Below are positions 42,454 to 51,001 of a stretch of DNA of 64,000 bases, in pieces. The position numbers and the translations under genes were made by a program. Below the pieces are notes generated by a model, which was not told the origin of the DNA, searched no databases, and saw nothing but the letters and a program-made list of their open reading frames with translations. Source of the stretch: Alkalicoccus daliensis (GTDB lineage: Bacteria; Bacillota; Bacilli; Bacillales; Salisediminibacteriaceae); the NCBI RefSeq assembly GCF_900103955.1, contig NZ_FNIL01000012.1, positions 49,083 through 113,082 on the forward strand, written 5' to 3'. Numbering within the stretch: the first letter of the stretch is position 1; each line of letters opens with the position of its first letter.

Positions 42454-44337
42454 ATGGCGAAAAAAGAATTTAAAGCGGAATCCAAACGTCTGCTGGAGAT
42501 GATGGTAAACTCCATTTATTCACAGCGGGAAATTTTCCTGCGTGAGCTGATCTCCAACGCAAGTGATGCAATTGACAAAATGTATTACCGTGCATTGACA
42601 GATGATGCTATCCAGTTTAACCAGGAAGACTTTTATATCCGCGTTCATGCGGATAAGGAAGCTCGTACGATTACGATCGAAGACACCGGGATCGGAATGA
42701 ACGAAGCTGAACTGGAGAAAAATCTCGGTACGATCGCAGAGAGCGGTTCCTTGGCATTCAAGAAAGAAAATGAAGCGGAAAACGGCCACGATATTATCGG
42801 CCAGTTCGGCGTAGGTTTTTACTCAGCCTTTATGGTCGCAGACCGCGTAGTCGTAGACACAAAACCTGCCGGCAGTAACGAAGCATACCGCTGGGAGTCA
42901 GATGGTGTGGAAGGATATACAATTGAAGCAGGCAGCAAGCAGGAAACCGGTACGACGATTACTGTATACGTAAAAGAAAACGAAGAAGAAGAGTCCTACG
43001 ATGAATTTCTTGATGAGTCCCACCTGCAGTCCATCGTAAAAAAATATTCAGATTTCATCCGCTATCCTATTTTAATGAATACCGAAGTGCAGAAACCTAA
43101 AGAAGATGACAGCGAAGAAATTGAAACAGTGACAGAAGAAAAAACTGTGAACAGCATGGTGCCGATCTGGCGCAAAAATAAAGCGGACCTGACAGAGGAA
43201 GATTATAACAATTTTTATCATGAGAAGCACTATGGTTTTGATGAGCCTTTAAAGCATATTCATATTAATGTAGACGGAGCAATCCGCTACAGTTCGATTC
43301 TTTTTATTCCGGAAACTACTCCTTTTGATTTTTATTCCAAGGAATTTGAAAAAGGACTGGAACTGTATTCCAGCGGTGTCCTGATTATGGATAAGAGTCC
43401 GGATCTTCTGCCAGATTATTTCAGCTTCGTGAAAGGTATGGTGGATTCGGAGGACCTTTCCCTGAATATTTCCCGGGAAATGCTGCAACATGACCGCCAG
43501 CTAAAAAGTATCGCAAAGAATATTAAAACGAAAATCAAAAAAGAACTGCAGAACATGCTGAAAAATGAGCGTGAAAATTACGAGAAGTTCTATGAGTCCT
43601 TCGGCCGTCAGCTGAAGTTCGGTGTATATAACGACTTTGGCCAGCATAAAGATGACTTAAAAGATCTGCTGTTGTTCCACTCTTCCAAAGAGAAAAAGCT
43701 TGTAAGCCTTGCTGAGTATGTGGAAAGAATGCCGGAAGATCAGAAATATATCTATTATGCGACCGGTGAATCCATCGACCGCATCGAAAAGCTCCCGCAG
43801 ACAGAGATGGTTAAAGATAAAGGGTACGAGATTCTTTATTTCACAGAAGAAGTGGATGAATTCGCGATCAAAATGATGCGTGAATATGAAGGCAAAGAAT
43901 TTAAGTCCGTATCCAGTGGCGACCTCGGCCTGGAGTCAGAAGAAGAAAAGAAAGAATCCGAAGAAACTGCAAGCGAGCACAAAGAAATGTTTGACCGCAT
44001 GAATGAGCTGCTCGGAAACAAAGTAAAAGACGTCCGCATTTCCAAACGTCTGAAGTCACACCCTGTCTGCCTTACTGCAGAAGGGGAAGTGACGATTGAA
44101 ATGGAAAAAATTCTTGCACAGATGCCGGAAAATCAAGGGGTGGAAGCAGATAAAGTCCTTGAGATCAATCATCAGCACGATGTGTTTAATTCCCTGCAGA
44201 ATGCTTATAAAAATGATGATCAGGCAAACTTTGAACTGTACACGAACCTTCTTTACAATCAGGCACGCCTGATTGAAGGACTTTCCGTAGAGGATCCAGT
44301 TGCCTTCACAAATGATGTATGCAGAATGATGAAATAA
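42454..44337 (+). CDS. htpG: Molecular chaperone HtpG (Hsp90)
   Basis: ATG 42454, after AAAGGAG, gives 627 residues, the usual HtpG size. The N-terminal ATPase domain shows [49 protein letters not shown] and [10 protein letters not shown]. The middle domain has [20 protein letters not shown], and the C-terminal dimer domain follows [15 protein letters not shown]. It is a cytosolic ATP-dependent chaperone. Control is by a consensus promoter with a perfect CIRCE, so HrcA regulates it; in B. subtilis htpG is not in the HrcA regulon. It is monocistronic with a very strong terminator. Confidence 0.98.
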   Translation: MAKKEFKAESKRLLEMMVNSIYSQREIFLRELISNASDAIDKMYYRALTDDAIQFNQEDFYIRVHADKEARTITIEDTGIGMNEAELEKNLGTIAESGSLAFKKENEAENGHDIIGQFGVGFYSAFMVADRVVVDTKPAGSNEAYRWESDGVEGYTIEAGSKQETGTTITVYVKENEEEESYDEFLDESHLQSIVKKYSDFIRYPILMNTEVQKPKEDDSEEIETVTEEKTVNSMVPIWRKNKADLTEEDYNNFYHEKHYGFDEPLKHIHINVDGAIRYSSILFIPETTPFDFYSKEFEKGLELYSSGVLIMDKSPDLLPDYFSFVKGMVDSEDLSLNISREMLQHDRQLKSIAKNIKTKIKKELQNMLKNERENYEKFYESFGRQLKFGVYNDFGQHKDDLKDLLLFHSSKEKKLVSLAEYVERMPEDQKYIYYATGESIDRIEKLPQTEMVKDKGYEILYFTEEVDEFAIKMMREYEGKEFKSVSSGDLGLESEEEKKESEETASEHKEMFDRMNELLGNKVKDVRISKRLKSHPVCLTAEGEVTIEMEKILAQMPENQGVEADKVLEINHQHDVFNSLQNAYKNDDQANFELYTNLLYNQARLIEGLSVEDPVAFTNDVCRMMK

Positions 44338-44343
44338 TGAGGA

Positions 44344-44379
44344 GCAGGCAGCGCCGCATATGGCGCTGCCTGCTTTTTT
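44344..44379 (+). terminator. Terminator of htpG
   Basis: GCAGGCAGCGCC pairs with GGCGCTGCCTGC around a 6-base loop, followed by six T. Confidence 0.95.
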
Positions 44380-44480
44380 GCCCCCCTGAAAAGTGTTTAT
44401 GCTTTTATACTGCTCAGGGACTGTTATAATTATCTTATAATTTGAAGAGCACGTATAAACTAATTTTTCAGGAGGTTTTT

Positions 44481-45767
44481 ATGTACGATCATTTAATGAA
44501 TTCCTATGACAAATCTCTATCCCACAGCGGCGTCAGCGGAGAAAGACTGGCCAAAAGGCTGCATGCTGTTTCCAGAATCGGACTTACGGGTGATGATGGA
44601 AGCCGGAGGATTGCGTTCTCTCCGGAAGAGCAGCAGGCAAAAGACCTCGTGAAAGACTGGATGAAGAAAGCCGGGCTTCAAGTGACACAGGACGGTGCCG
44701 GCAATGTAATCGGCCGGATCGAAGGGAAAAGTTCCACTGCAACAGTAATGTCCGGATCACACCTCGACAGCGTACCGAATGGCGGGCATTTTGATGGACC
44801 GCTTGGTGTATTGGCTGCACTGGAAGTAGCGCAGAGCTGGAAAGATGAAAATATCGTACCTGAAAAATCATATGAAGTAATTGTATTTACAGACGAAGAA
44901 GGCGCACGCTTCAACAGCGGCCTTACCGGCAGCCAGGCAATGACAGGAGAATGGACAGAGGAAGAAAAACAAAACCTTCGGGATGAAAATGGCCTTACCT
45001 TTGAACAAGTTCTCGAAGAAAATCAATTGAGCTTGCAGACGTTCCGTGAAGCAAAGCGTTCCTTTGATAATATTGAAGCATTTGTAGAAGTGCATATTGA
45101 ACAAGGGAAAAAGTTAGAAAAAGCTGACCTTCCTGTAGGAGTAGTGCAGGGAATTGCTGGGCCTTCCTGGCTGAATGTAAGTTTCAAAGGCGCTGCAGGG
45201 CATGCCGGTAATACTCCTATGGACGATCGGCAGGATGCCCTGGTAGCAGCCGGTAAATTTGTTTCATTAGTAGAAAAGCTTCCGCGCAAATTTAACCGCA
45301 CATGTGTTGCTACCGTAGGAAAACTGGAAGTGAAGCCGAATGGAGTTAATGTAATTCCAGGCGAAGTGAATTTAACAGTGGACATCCGTGACATTCATGA
45401 AGATACAAGAGATACACTGCGGGATGCTATCATGCTTCTTGCAAAAGAAATTGCTTCCGCACGGAAAATCCTGATTGAAGTAGAGGAAATAATGAATGTC
45501 GCACCGGTGCAGGTCACAAAAGAAATGCAGCAGAAAGCAAGCAATGCCGCAGAAACAGTTTTAAACAAGAAGCCGCTTTTCCTGCCAAGTGGTGCAGGAC
45601 ATGACGCTATGATTATCGGACGTAAAACGGATGTAGCGATGCTGTTTACGCGAAGCAAGGACGGTGTCAGCCACAATCCGGCAGAATGGTCTTCTTTAAA
45701 TGACTGCGTGGAAACAGTCCATGTGCTCAAAGTGCTTCTTGAAGATCTCTGCAGCGCTTCCAAGTAA
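44481..45767 (+). CDS. M20-family amidohydrolase (N-carbamoyl-L-amino acid hydrolase/allantoate amidohydrolase type)
   Basis: The start is ATG 44481, five bases after CAGGAGG; upstream codons precede the ribosome site. The 428-residue protein has the metal-binding set of the AmaB/AllC-type M20 family: His in SGSHLDSVPNGGHFDGPLG, FTDEEGARF with the bridging glutamate, His in FVEVHIEQG and the C-terminal PSGAGHDAM. The dimerisation domain includes GAAGHAGNTPMDDRQDAL. These enzymes hydrolyse N-carbamoyl amino acids, ureidoglycolate precursors or related amides. No allantoin or hydantoin genes are near, so substrate is open. A TATAAT-like sequence lies about 45 bases upstream. Confidence 0.92.
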   Translation: MYDHLMNSYDKSLSHSGVSGERLAKRLHAVSRIGLTGDDGSRRIAFSPEEQQAKDLVKDWMKKAGLQVTQDGAGNVIGRIEGKSSTATVMSGSHLDSVPNGGHFDGPLGVLAALEVAQSWKDENIVPEKSYEVIVFTDEEGARFNSGLTGSQAMTGEWTEEEKQNLRDENGLTFEQVLEENQLSLQTFREAKRSFDNIEAFVEVHIEQGKKLEKADLPVGVVQGIAGPSWLNVSFKGAAGHAGNTPMDDRQDALVAAGKFVSLVEKLPRKFNRTCVATVGKLEVKPNGVNVIPGEVNLTVDIRDIHEDTRDTLRDAIMLLAKEIASARKILIEVEEIMNVAPVQVTKEMQQKASNAAETVLNKKPLFLPSGAGHDAMIIGRKTDVAMLFTRSKDGVSHNPAEWSSLNDCVETVHVLKVLLEDLCSASK

Positions 45768-45810
45768 TGAGTAAATTCACAAGAAGAATTTTGTTTTATT
45801 AAAAGGCTTT

Positions 45811-46035
45811 GATGGTGATATAAGAAAAGTACGCCTGCGGCTCCTTTTTCTGCGCTTGCCGCGGAGAAATCCTTCAGCTATCCCTTGGAAATAAGCAGGG
45901 GTCCGCACAGCCCATCCAAGAAAAACAAAGACCGTCTTTCTTGGATTCAAGATCCCGGCTGGCTTCCCACCTGCTTTACGAGTTCGTCTGCAGTTCGAGA
46001 CGAACCTTCGATCTTCACGCTTTCTTTTTCCGCAG
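45811..46035 (+). repeat. Dispersed repeat family A, copy 2 (225 bp)
   Basis: Nearly identical to 3783-4007. Its internal hairpin ATCCAAGAAA/TTTCTTGGAT is longer than in copy 1 (differences on both arms). Frames within it lack ribosome sites. Confidence 0.8.
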
Positions 46036-46062
46036 GCGTCTTGAAAATCGCCTTGTCTCCGT

Positions 46063-46345
46063 TTTGTTGATAAAAAAGCTTGTATAGAAATAATCTTTTT
46101 CTATTGTTTCGCAAAGAGAGGAACGAAGCGAAAACCTGCGGACGCCTTTTTTAGAGGTAGCATTGCTGCCCTCGGCCAGCAGTAATCTGCACAAAGACCG
46201 TAAAGATGACTTTAAAATCATTTGGTCCGCTGTGCTAATGCTTTCGACGGAGAAAGTACACACAGCCTCTGGAAGAACGAGCTGGGTAGATTCTGCAACG
46301 CAGCGAGGAAGCGCAGGAACTCATCCACGACAGGTCAGTTGCAAC
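46063..46345 (+). repeat. Dispersed repeat family D, copy 3 (with internal insertion)
   Basis: Blocks GAACGAAGCGAAAACC, GCGGACGCC, GGAAGAACGAG and GCAGCGAGGAAG match 18050-18153 in order; about 115 unrelated bases lie between the two halves. Confidence 0.65.
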
Positions 46346-46429
46346 GAAATTTTTTCCTATCAATAATGAGCATTAACAGTGCTTTTTAAAAATAGCTGTC
46401 TTAAAAATAAAAGTTTTGCTAAAAAGAAG

Positions 46430-46609
46430 TAATACTGCTTCACTTTCGGAGAGGCTGACCCAAGGGCTTGTTCTCGACTAATTTCTTTCACAGAGCACAG
46501 CTTCCATCGATCTACAGCCAGGATCGATTCCACTCGTGCTTTGTGACCAGGCCACTTGGATTCTCGAACGGCGCTCGTGCTTCCTCTCCTTCGTTACACA
46601 GCAGTATTA
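46430..46609 (+). repeat. Dispersed repeat family B, copy 3 (long form)
   Basis: TAATACTGCT at the left and AGCAGTATTA at the right are terminal inverted repeats; the 180-bp body shares blocks with 3481-3590 and 17667-17846. Confidence 0.75.
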
Positions 46610-46677
46610 ATTTTTATCTTTCATGGTGCAGTTTTTTTTCATGAAGGTCTCCCTTGAAAATAATGCAATTCAATCGC

Positions 46678-46715
46678 AAAAAAAGACTGCAGAGAGATTT
46701 ATTTCTCCTGCAGTC
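46678..46715 (-). terminator. Terminator overlapping the end of the VanZ-like gene
   Basis: GACTGCAG at 46685-46692 pairs with CTGCAGTC at 46708-46715; the minus strand continues with seven T. The upstream arm lies inside the last codons of the gene. Confidence 0.85.
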
Positions 46716-47181
46716 TATCTGCTTCTTCTTCCATCGTTTCTGCTTCCGCCATAGGCTCACGTTCCAGCATTTCCTGTATCACATTCTGCCACACCCATAA
46801 TAAAGCAGCCGCAGATATTACACCGGAGGCATTCAGCAGCACATCCAGCGCCAGTGCCTCCCTTGTGAAAAATACCTGCATCACCTCAATAAAGGTAACT
46901 ACGAGCAGCAAGAAGACTACTGGCAAAAACCTTACCCCCATCCAGTGAAAGAATAAGAGTCCAAGAATAAATGAACTGAGGACGTGAAATACTTTAAAAA
47001 GCAGCAGCAGTCTGCTGTCCATCAGCACGCCTGTGTAGCTGACAGACCAAAATCCAGATAAAGAAGGTTCTGAGACCAGCTGAAAAGAAACACTTAATTC
47101 TCGTAAAAACGCTGTGGAACTTTCTGTCCACATCCCGATGGTATATAATGCCAACCATATAAAAAAGATAAGACCTCTCAC
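46699..47181 (-). CDS. VanZ-like membrane protein 1
   Basis: The 160-residue protein has about four membrane segments. Its VanZ-like signature is the segment FIEVMQVFFTREALALDVLLN near residues 97-117, which matches the family pattern ExxQ...R...DxxxN. The C-terminal tail is strongly acidic (EREPMAEAETMEEEADRLQEK). VanZ-family proteins are small membrane proteins; VanZ itself gives low-level teicoplanin resistance, but most family members have no known role. The gene overlaps its own terminator and appears monocistronic. A second VanZ-like gene is at 62797. Confidence 0.8.
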   Translation of the reverse strand: MRGLIFFIWLALYTIGMWTESSTAFLRELSVSFQLVSEPSLSGFWSVSYTGVLMDSRLLLLFKVFHVLSSFILGLLFFHWMGVRFLPVVFLLLVVTFIEVMQVFFTREALALDVLLNASGVISAAALLWVWQNVIQEMLEREPMAEAETMEEEADRLQEK

Positions 47182-47319
47182 AATAAGACCCCTTTTTATT
47201 TAAATCCCCCTGCATCAGCTGGAATTACAGTAATAGTGAAGAGGTTCATTTTATCACACAAGTTTTTTGGAAGAAACTGTTTCCTCTGTTTATAAATACT
47301 TCTCCACAATTTTATATTT

Positions 47320-48237
47320 TTAATTTTGATTCTTCCATCGCGCCAATTCATCTCGTGTAGGCATCGCAGGCGCGGTCCCTTCTTTCGTAACGGAAATTGC
47401 CGCAGCGATATTCGCACGTTCGCACGCTTCTTTTACCGGCAGCCCTTCCGCTGTAAAGTACGCAAAAGCCCCATTAAAAGCATCTCCTGCACCAGTAGTG
47501 TCTTTTGCTTCCACCTGTACACCAGGTAAAAAGTACAGTTCTTCGTTATCTGCGACGCAGCATCCCTGCCTGCCCATCGTGATGATCACTGTTGAAATAC
47601 CTTTCCCCTGCAAAATACCGGCTGCTTCCGCTGCCGACTTCCTGTCCGTCACTTGTACTCCGGTCATTTCTTCTGCTTCCGTTTCATTTGGAGTAATCAC
47701 GTCTATTTTGGCGAGAAGATCTTCCGGCAGCTCCTGGAAGGGGGCAGGATTTAATATAATCCGCTTTCCTTTTTCAAATGCAGTCTGCACGCAGGCTTCA
47801 ATTGCCTCCATTGATATTTCCAGCTGAAGCAGAATGATCGCAGCTTCTTCTATCGCGGAAGAAGCCCCTGCTATTTCTGCTTTTGTGATTTCTCCGCAGG
47901 CTCCCGGGGAAACAACGATGGTGTTTTCCCCTGCCTGATCAACTGTAATTAAAGCTGTTCCTGTAGGCGCAGCCGCAGACTGATATATGAATTCCGTTCG
48001 AATATTTTCCTTTGTAAATGATTTTAAAGCTTCTTCGCCAAACGTGTCTTTCCCTACCTTGGTTACCATCGTCACTTCTGCTCCCAGCCTGGCAGCTGCC
48101 ACCGCCTGATTGCCTCCCTTGCCTCCGGGCCCCATGCGAAAAGAGTTTCCAAGCACTGTTTCCCCAGGCTTGGGGAAATGCGAAGTCCGGGAAGTGAGAT
48201 CCGTGATATAGCTTCCTGCCACTACAATTTTTGCCAT
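47320..48237 (-). CDS. rbsK: Ribokinase
   Basis: The 305-residue PfkB-family kinase has the ribokinase motifs VAGSYITDLT, FRMGPGGKGGNQAVAAARLGA, NPAPFQELP, VITPNETEAEEMTG, and the anion hole DTTGAGDAFNGAFAYF with the catalytic Asp. It phosphorylates ribose to ribose-5-phosphate. The start ATG 48237 has AGGTG six bases upstream; an in-frame GTG at 48246 is part of that site. No ribose transporter or RbsD gene is adjacent, so it may salvage ribose from nucleosides, which would fit the secreted nuclease elsewhere in the window (inference). Confidence 0.93.
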   Translation of the reverse strand: MAKIVVAGSYITDLTSRTSHFPKPGETVLGNSFRMGPGGKGGNQAVAAARLGAEVTMVTKVGKDTFGEEALKSFTKENIRTEFIYQSAAAPTGTALITVDQAGENTIVVSPGACGEITKAEIAGASSAIEEAAIILLQLEISMEAIEACVQTAFEKGKRIILNPAPFQELPEDLLAKIDVITPNETEAEEMTGVQVTDRKSAAEAAGILQGKGISTVIITMGRQGCCVADNEELYFLPGVQVEAKDTTGAGDAFNGAFAYFTAEGLPVKEACERANIAAAISVTKEGTAPAMPTRDELARWKNQN

Positions 48238-48390
48238 TCCATTCACCTGCTTTTTCTTTATTATAGCAGAATCAATTTCCTGAAAAATATCCGTATGATT
48301 AAACTTATTATCTTAGAATTCTTCTTCCTTCTTACTTTAGGGACTAAGAGCAGTTTCTTTTGGGTACGAGGTCTTCAAGGAGGCTCTTAT

Positions 48391-49116
48391 ATGTTCTTAA
48401 TACTTAGCTTTTTATGTGTTCTCGGTTTTATAGCCGTCCATTTATTTTCTGAGCGGTTAACTTTCCTTCACACCGCACCGCGCAGCAAAGTACTTTCTGC
48501 AGCAGGCGGCGTATCTATCGCGTATGTATTTATGCATCTGCTCCCGGAACTTCATATGTTTCAGGATCAATTGAATGAAGCGGGTTACGAGCTCTGGGTA
48601 CTGGATCAGTATCACGTCTACCTCGCCTCTCTTCTTGGTCTCGTGGTTTTCTATGGACTGGAACGCATGGCAAAAAAAGCCCGCACCGGAAGTGAGAAAC
48701 CTGAGGTGGAAAGCAACTGGGTCTTCCGGGTTCACGTGCTGTCTTTTTTTGTTTATAATTTCCTGATTGGTTACTTAATTATTCATGGAGAGTACCAGGA
48801 GCCGGGAGATCTTTTACTTTATTTCGCTGCGCTTTCCGTGCATTTTATTTCCAATGATTATTCACTGCGCCTGCATCACGAACATCAATACGACCATTTT
48901 GGCAGGTACATGCTTGCGGCTGCCGTGTTTTTCGGATGGCTGCTGGCGCTATTTATTGAGGTGTCTGAAGTAACCGTAACGATGCTGTTTTCCTTCCTCG
49001 CCGGAACAATGATTTTAAATATATTAAAGGAAGAACTCCCGGCTGAAAGAGAAAGCAACTTTTGGGCATTCGGCATTGGTGTTTTATTATACACGCTGCT
49101 GTTATACGCCCTTTAA
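48391..49116 (+). CDS. Integral membrane protein, ZIP-like in layout, function unknown
   Basis: ATG 48391 follows CAAGGAGG by 8 bases and gives 241 residues; codons further upstream overlap the divergent rbsK and lack a ribosome site. The protein has about eight membrane segments. The segment VSIAYVFMHLLPELHMFQ, the histidine-rich loop SLRLHHEHQYDHFGR and FFGWLLALFIEVSEV suggest distant kinship with ZIP metal transporters, which keep HxxPE-like metal ligands in helix IV, but the match is too weak for certainty. It stands alone with a terminator. Confidence 0.6.
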   Translation: MFLILSFLCVLGFIAVHLFSERLTFLHTAPRSKVLSAAGGVSIAYVFMHLLPELHMFQDQLNEAGYELWVLDQYHVYLASLLGLVVFYGLERMAKKARTGSEKPEVESNWVFRVHVLSFFVYNFLIGYLIIHGEYQEPGDLLLYFAALSVHFISNDYSLRLHHEHQYDHFGRYMLAAAVFFGWLLALFIEVSEVTVTMLFSFLAGTMILNILKEELPAERESNFWAFGIGVLLYTLLLYAL

Positions 49117-49124
49117 TCTACGAA

Positions 49125-49170
49125 GCCCCTCCTGCAGCATATTTTTCTGCAGCAGAGGGGATATTATTTT
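49125..49170 (+). terminator. Terminator after the membrane protein gene
   Basis: CCCCTC and CTGCAG on the left pair with CTGCAG and GAGGGG on the right, followed by ATATTATTTT. Confidence 0.8.
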
Positions 49171-49203
49171 GTTATATATTTTTCCGACAGCTAATCTATC
49201 CTG

Positions 49204-49668
49204 TCATGAACCATCTGCGAAAAAGCGAAGCACATGATTGGTCCGGTAATATTGTTTTGAAACTGTATGTTCAGAAACCGGAACCTCCAGCACCTGTCCG
49301 TTCATCATAAATAAACATGTAACCCCGGGTTTTGTTGGTGACTTTTGAAAAGTACGTATGTGTGCCGGAAAAATCCAGTGGCAGTTCAAATGATTCGATG
49401 CGTGCGTGGGAAAGGTGATAATACCGGTCTTTTCATATACGAGGACCGGCGTTCTCTTAAGATACATAAGAAATTTACGGACCGCTTTTACTCGTCCTTC
49501 GTAGGATGAACTCCCTAAATAACAATTGGCATGGATAATGTCCTTAGGCTCCTGGGAGACGTGAAAAGTACGATTCACTTCATGTACTATTGTGCCCCCA
49601 TCTATCTGTCGTGCGGGTTCCAACATCATCGTGTCAGAAGAAATTCTATATTCAGTTGTCGTCTTCAT
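49204..49668 (-). CDS. comK: Competence transcription factor ComK
   Basis: ATG 49668 follows GAGGAG by 8 bases and gives 154 residues. The sequence matches the ComK family throughout: YRISSDTMMLEPA at the start, TIVHEVNRTFHVSQEPKDII, the NCYLGSSSYEGRVKAVRKFL segment, ITFPTHASNHLNCHWIF, HIRTF, and a final FMMNGQVLEVPVSEHTVSKQ. B. subtilis ComK has 192 residues, so this one is shorter, mainly at the C-terminus. ComK activates DNA-uptake genes by binding paired AT-boxes. It is transcribed away from a sigma-70-type gene, with a candidate AT-box pair between them. Staphylococcus uses ComK and SigH together for competence. Confidence 0.9.
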   Translation of the reverse strand: MKTTTEYRISSDTMMLEPARQIDGGTIVHEVNRTFHVSQEPKDIIHANCYLGSSSYEGRVKAVRKFLMYLKRTPVLVYEKTGIITFPTHASNHLNCHWIFPAHIRTFQKSPTKPGVTCLFMMNGQVLEVPVSEHTVSKQYYRTNHVLRFFADGS

Positions 49669-49955
49669 GAACGCTGCTCCTCTATTAAGGTTAATGGTGT
49701 GGCTAGAGTGGATCCGTAATCGCATAAGGAGGGAATTACAGGGTGCAATGTATGTCTTTCATCACTTCCTATCTGACACCATGAATTGTAAGCAGCGGAC
49801 TTTTGTGGAAAAAGCACTACGAAGAAGTTGAGTATAGTCACAGGAAAAGCTTACGAGGCTGATTTATATTTACATAATATATCATAATATGGGAACGATC
49901 AACTTATATTTTCAGATTTTTCTTATTATGGTATTTAATTAACTATTTTCGGGGT

Positions 49956-49991
49956 AAAAGTTCATTTTTATCCGGGTGAAACTTAACGTTT
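49956..49991. promoter_or_regulatory. Candidate ComK AT-box pair
   Basis: A perfect AAAA-N5-TTTT box lies at 49956-49968; a palindromic AAAC-N5-GTTT box with two mismatches lies at 49979-49991, ten bases further. Canonical K-boxes have spacing of 8, 18 or 31 bases, so the fit is approximate. It lies between comK and the sigma factor gene. Confidence 0.4.
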
Positions 49992-50049
49992 ACTTTCGTA
50001 TAAACAATAAGAAAAGCCATTCGCCTGCTTTTATTATATTCTATACGAT

Positions 50050-50101
50050 GAATGTACCGCGGAATACATGAGGGAGCGCGCCCCTCTGAAAAGGTACATT
50101 C
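50050..50101 (+). promoter_or_regulatory. Inverted repeat that sequesters the sigma-factor ribosome site
   Basis: GAATGTACC at 50050-50058 is the exact complement of GGTACATTC at 50093-50101, and inside it GAGGG (50070-50074) pairs with CCCTC (50082-50086). The 3' arm contains the AAGG ribosome site and ends right against the ATG at 50102, so the folded mRNA would block initiation. Confidence 0.8.
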
Positions 50102-50611
50102 ATGAAAAAGGAAAAGGAATTCGAAAAAGTTTTAAGCCAGTTTATGCCGATGGTTTATGGAGTGATTCATAAGTGGAATCTAATGCGGGAAAAAGAAGAG
50201 TATGAGCAGATCGGCAGAATTGCGATTTACGAAGCATGGCTCAAGTATGATACGGCTGCGGGTCCCTTTGCTCCGCTTGCGAAAAGCTATATCTACGGAA
50301 AAATCCGCCATGAACTGACAAGACAGGATAAGCGGAAGTCACGCGCTTACTCCCTGGAGCCGGAATTACTTTTCAACATAGCAGATAGTCAGCATAGTGA
50401 AGAGATAGTGCTGCTGCAGCAGTGGATTCTTCAGTTAGATCTTACCCCACGTGAAAAAGACTGGGCAGCTGCTTATATTATTGAAAATTTAAAACCAGCT
50501 GATATTGCAGTAAAGTACGGGGTCTCTGTAACGACTGTGAAGAGCTGGAGAAAAACTGCATTAAAGAAGCTGCGCAGCGGCAGCATGCAGGAATGTGAAC
50601 CAATTCTATAA
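50102..50611 (+). CDS. Small sigma-70-family sigma factor, SigH/ComX-like
   Basis: The 169-residue protein has region 2 at about residues 10-78 (FMPMVYGVIHKWNL, EYEQIGRIAIYEAWLKYD, AKSYIYGKIRHELTRQDKR) and region 4 at about 112-160 with a helix-turn-helix (LTPREKDWAAAYIIENLKPA, DIAVKYGVSVTTVKSWRKTA). It lacks regions 1.1 and 3 and any anti-sigma gene next to it. Size and layout match the SigH/ComX group of competence sigma factors rather than typical ECF factors. It is divergent from comK. Translation appears to be controlled by an mRNA hairpin covering the ribosome site. Target promoters are unknown. Confidence 0.82.
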   Translation: MKKEKEFEKVLSQFMPMVYGVIHKWNLMREKEEYEQIGRIAIYEAWLKYDTAAGPFAPLAKSYIYGKIRHELTRQDKRKSRAYSLEPELLFNIADSQHSEEIVLLQQWILQLDLTPREKDWAAAYIIENLKPADIAVKYGVSVTTVKSWRKTALKKLRSGSMQECEPIL

Positions 50612-50892
50612 TTTTACTTCCTCAACAAACGAGCAAATAGTAAGAAAAAATCCTGAACTACAAGCTGAGTTTTCCGTCAGCCTGATTCCATCATTATTAA
50701 TGGAAATATAATATGTAATCCTGTCCAGCGGAGGAAAACCAGCCGCTGGGCATTTGCTGTCCCTTTTATAAAAGTTCTATTTATTCATGCGCGTTATTTA
50801 TCCAATATAACCTAAATAATATCCTGTGTTTCCGATCTAAAAAAGCAAGAAAGGGCTTCTTATCTGGAATGCAGTAAGACGCTCTGCTCCCG
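50612..50892. other. Intergenic stretch, no feature recognised
   Basis: No terminator of standard strength was found after the sigma gene and no coding sequence was seen before the family C repeat. Confidence 0.4.
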
Positions 50893-51001
50893 CCGGACGC
50901 TTTCCGGAGGGGACTCTCTCAGCTAGTCTGCCTTCGGCAGCCGGATCTTCGAATCGCCCTCAATCCTCTCGGAGTCACCGGCTTCGCGCCGCTCTTTTTT
51001 T
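50893..51001 (+). repeat. Dispersed structured repeat family C, copy 2
   Basis: In plus orientation: CTTTCCGGAGGGGACT, CAGCTAGTCTGCC/GGCAGCCGG hairpin, ATCTTCGAATCG, then CGGCTTCGCGCCG followed by seven T. A second perfect hairpin, GCATTCCTTTTTT with AAAAAAGGAATGC, follows at about 51012-51044. From about 51128 to 51240 there is a degenerate reverse copy of family A (AAAAAGAAAG, GAAGATC, TTCTCCACGGCATGCG). Confidence 0.7.

Noticed and set aside
48178..48390. Longer form of the ZIP-like membrane protein
   Set aside because: It would overlap the divergent rbsK gene and has no ribosome site; ATG 48391 has AAGGAGG.
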